In this document: positions 63,159 to 64,000 of the stretch, piece by piece
Layout of the letters: each line of letters begins with the position of its first letter
Position numbering within the stretch: the first letter of the stretch is position 1
From: Limanda limanda
Taxonomy: Eukaryota > Chordata > Actinopteri > Pleuronectiformes > Pleuronectidae
Assembly (NCBI RefSeq): GCF_963576545.1
Contig: NC_083638.1
Location: forward strand, 6,889,522-6,953,521
Direction: 5' to 3'
Length of the DNA: 64,000 bases
The notes under the pieces: generated by a model
The model's input: the letters and a program-made list of their open reading frames with translations, nothing else
What the model was told of the DNA's origin: nothing
Databases searched by the model: none
Translations under genes and position numbers: made by a program

Positions 63159-63205
63159 CTTCGTCACCTTAACAACATGAAACACATGTTGTTAAGGTGA
63201 CGAAG
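63159..63205. repeat. Perfect 21-bp inverted repeat with a 5-nt loop
   Basis: The arms 63159-63179 and 63185-63205 are exact reverse complements separated by AAACA. The left arm and loop overlap a 25-bp stretch (63164-63188) that recurs exactly at 60034-60058. Confidence 0.95.
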
Positions 63206-64000
63206 TTGTCTCACAAACACAATCCTGGATCAACGTACTGTTACATCGCAATCACCCTCCAGTGTGTGAGAGGTGTCTGTAATATCATCTATAAATAGAC
63301 CTGAGTGTGTTTTTCAAAGATTAAATCGTGTGTGCGTGTATACACCTGAATACAAATCAAAGTGTAAAGCAATGTGTGTCATCGTGCATCAATTGTTGTG
63401 ACACAACTTCACGTCTAAATTAAGCAAAATGACGTCGAATCTCCTGCAACTTCCATCTGAATCCTACAGGTTGCAGCTTTAATGAATGAGGCAGGGTCTC
63501 GTTCTTAAAGGGACAGAGATCACGAACAAGAGAAGATCTCATAATGTGGATGAGGGTTATTTTTAAATCTTACATTTCGTGTATATGTATTAAAGGGTGG
63601 AACCGGATCCGGTCGTGCTCCTGGAAGCGGTCGTGTGTGTTTATGTTTTTGCCTCTCGTGCAGTAGTGGTGGTGGTGGTGGGGGGGGGGGGGGGGGGGGC
63701 ACCTCGAGCAGAGAGAAACCCGCAGCGAGAGGCATGTCGAGCACGGGAGTTAAAAATAGCATCATGGCTCGGCCAAGAGCCGCTCCGTTACTACGCGTTT
63801 CAGCATTCTGCCCTGTGCAGGGGGGGGGGGGGGGGTGGGTGGGGGTGGTGGGAGTCTGCAGGACGGAGCCTGGAATCACACACCCCCCCCCCACACACCC
63901 CCACCTCTGCATCCCCACACACCGGGCAGAGAGGGCCTCTTCTCTGGGGGGGGTGAGGGGGGGACCTGCAAACCTCTCCTCCACCTCCTCAGGCCTTGTG

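Larger units (their letters stand above)
58040..64000. other. Intergenic region downstream of TTC17
   Basis: I found no exon with supporting splice signals or recognisable protein. It is mostly A/T-rich. It contains a CTG/TTG tract (60623-60660), C-rich runs (60570-60597), a fold-back palindrome (63159-63205), G runs (about 63680-63700 and 63820-63837) and MEF2-like motifs. The last 400 bases are G/C-rich and could approach another gene's promoter. Confidence 0.55.

Noticed and set aside
63520..63984. 154-codon proline-rich frame on the minus strand near the window end
   Set aside because: Driven by G/C homopolymers; no domain, no exon signals.

Overview
This window looks like genomic DNA from a ray-finned fish, most likely a percomorph teleost. 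Five vertebrate genes with compact spliced exons are present. The introns carry teleost-type repeats and many microsatellites, and there is no operon or prokaryotic signal. All gene names rest on reading translated exons against remembered family sequences. No search was run.

Layout. (1) About 341-9,640, plus strand: the 3' half of KCNQ1, a voltage-gated potassium channel, from the cytoplasmic tail to the stop codon, followed by a 30-bp minisatellite in the 3' UTR. (2) 13,297-13,944, minus strand: CDKN1C (p57/Kip2-type CDK inhibitor), two coding exons, complete. (3) 19,603-36,213, plus strand: TRPM5, a Ca2+-activated monovalent cation channel of chemosensory cells, 24 coding exons, essentially complete. 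(4) 37,963-41,075, minus strand: TRAF6, a RING E3 ligase and adaptor, 7 coding exons, complete. (5) 42,915-57,789, plus strand: TTC17, a TPR-repeat protein, 25 coding exons, complete. TRAF6 and TTC17 are divergent across a GC-rich gap that probably acts as a shared promoter region. (6) 57,790-64,000: no convincing gene, with a fold-back palindrome, low-complexity DNA and scattered MEF2-like motifs.

Mobile DNA. Two copies of one non-autonomous hAT element (4,187-5,047 and 44,980-45,827) each have perfect 8-bp target duplications and each keep an open reading frame for a lone BED zinc finger. Other repeats are LINE/SINE tails, a degraded MITE at 36,540-36,850, a dispersed family at about 14,466-15,070 and 27,735-28,390, and many simple repeats, several lying right at splice sites.

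The genes do not form a pathway. KCNQ1, CDKN1C and TRPM5 belong to the block that is human 11p15.5. TRAF6 and TTC17 are human 11p12-p11.2 genes, so the window spans a junction of ancestral blocks. I saw no clearly undescribed system. The leads most worth following are a PIP-degron-like tail split across the CDKN1C intron, CTCF-type motifs including one in the KCNQ1 intron that in mammals carries the imprinting centre, an in-frame 96-nt microsatellite intron in TRPM5, an octamer cluster upstream of TRPM5, and the paired BED-encoding hAT elements.
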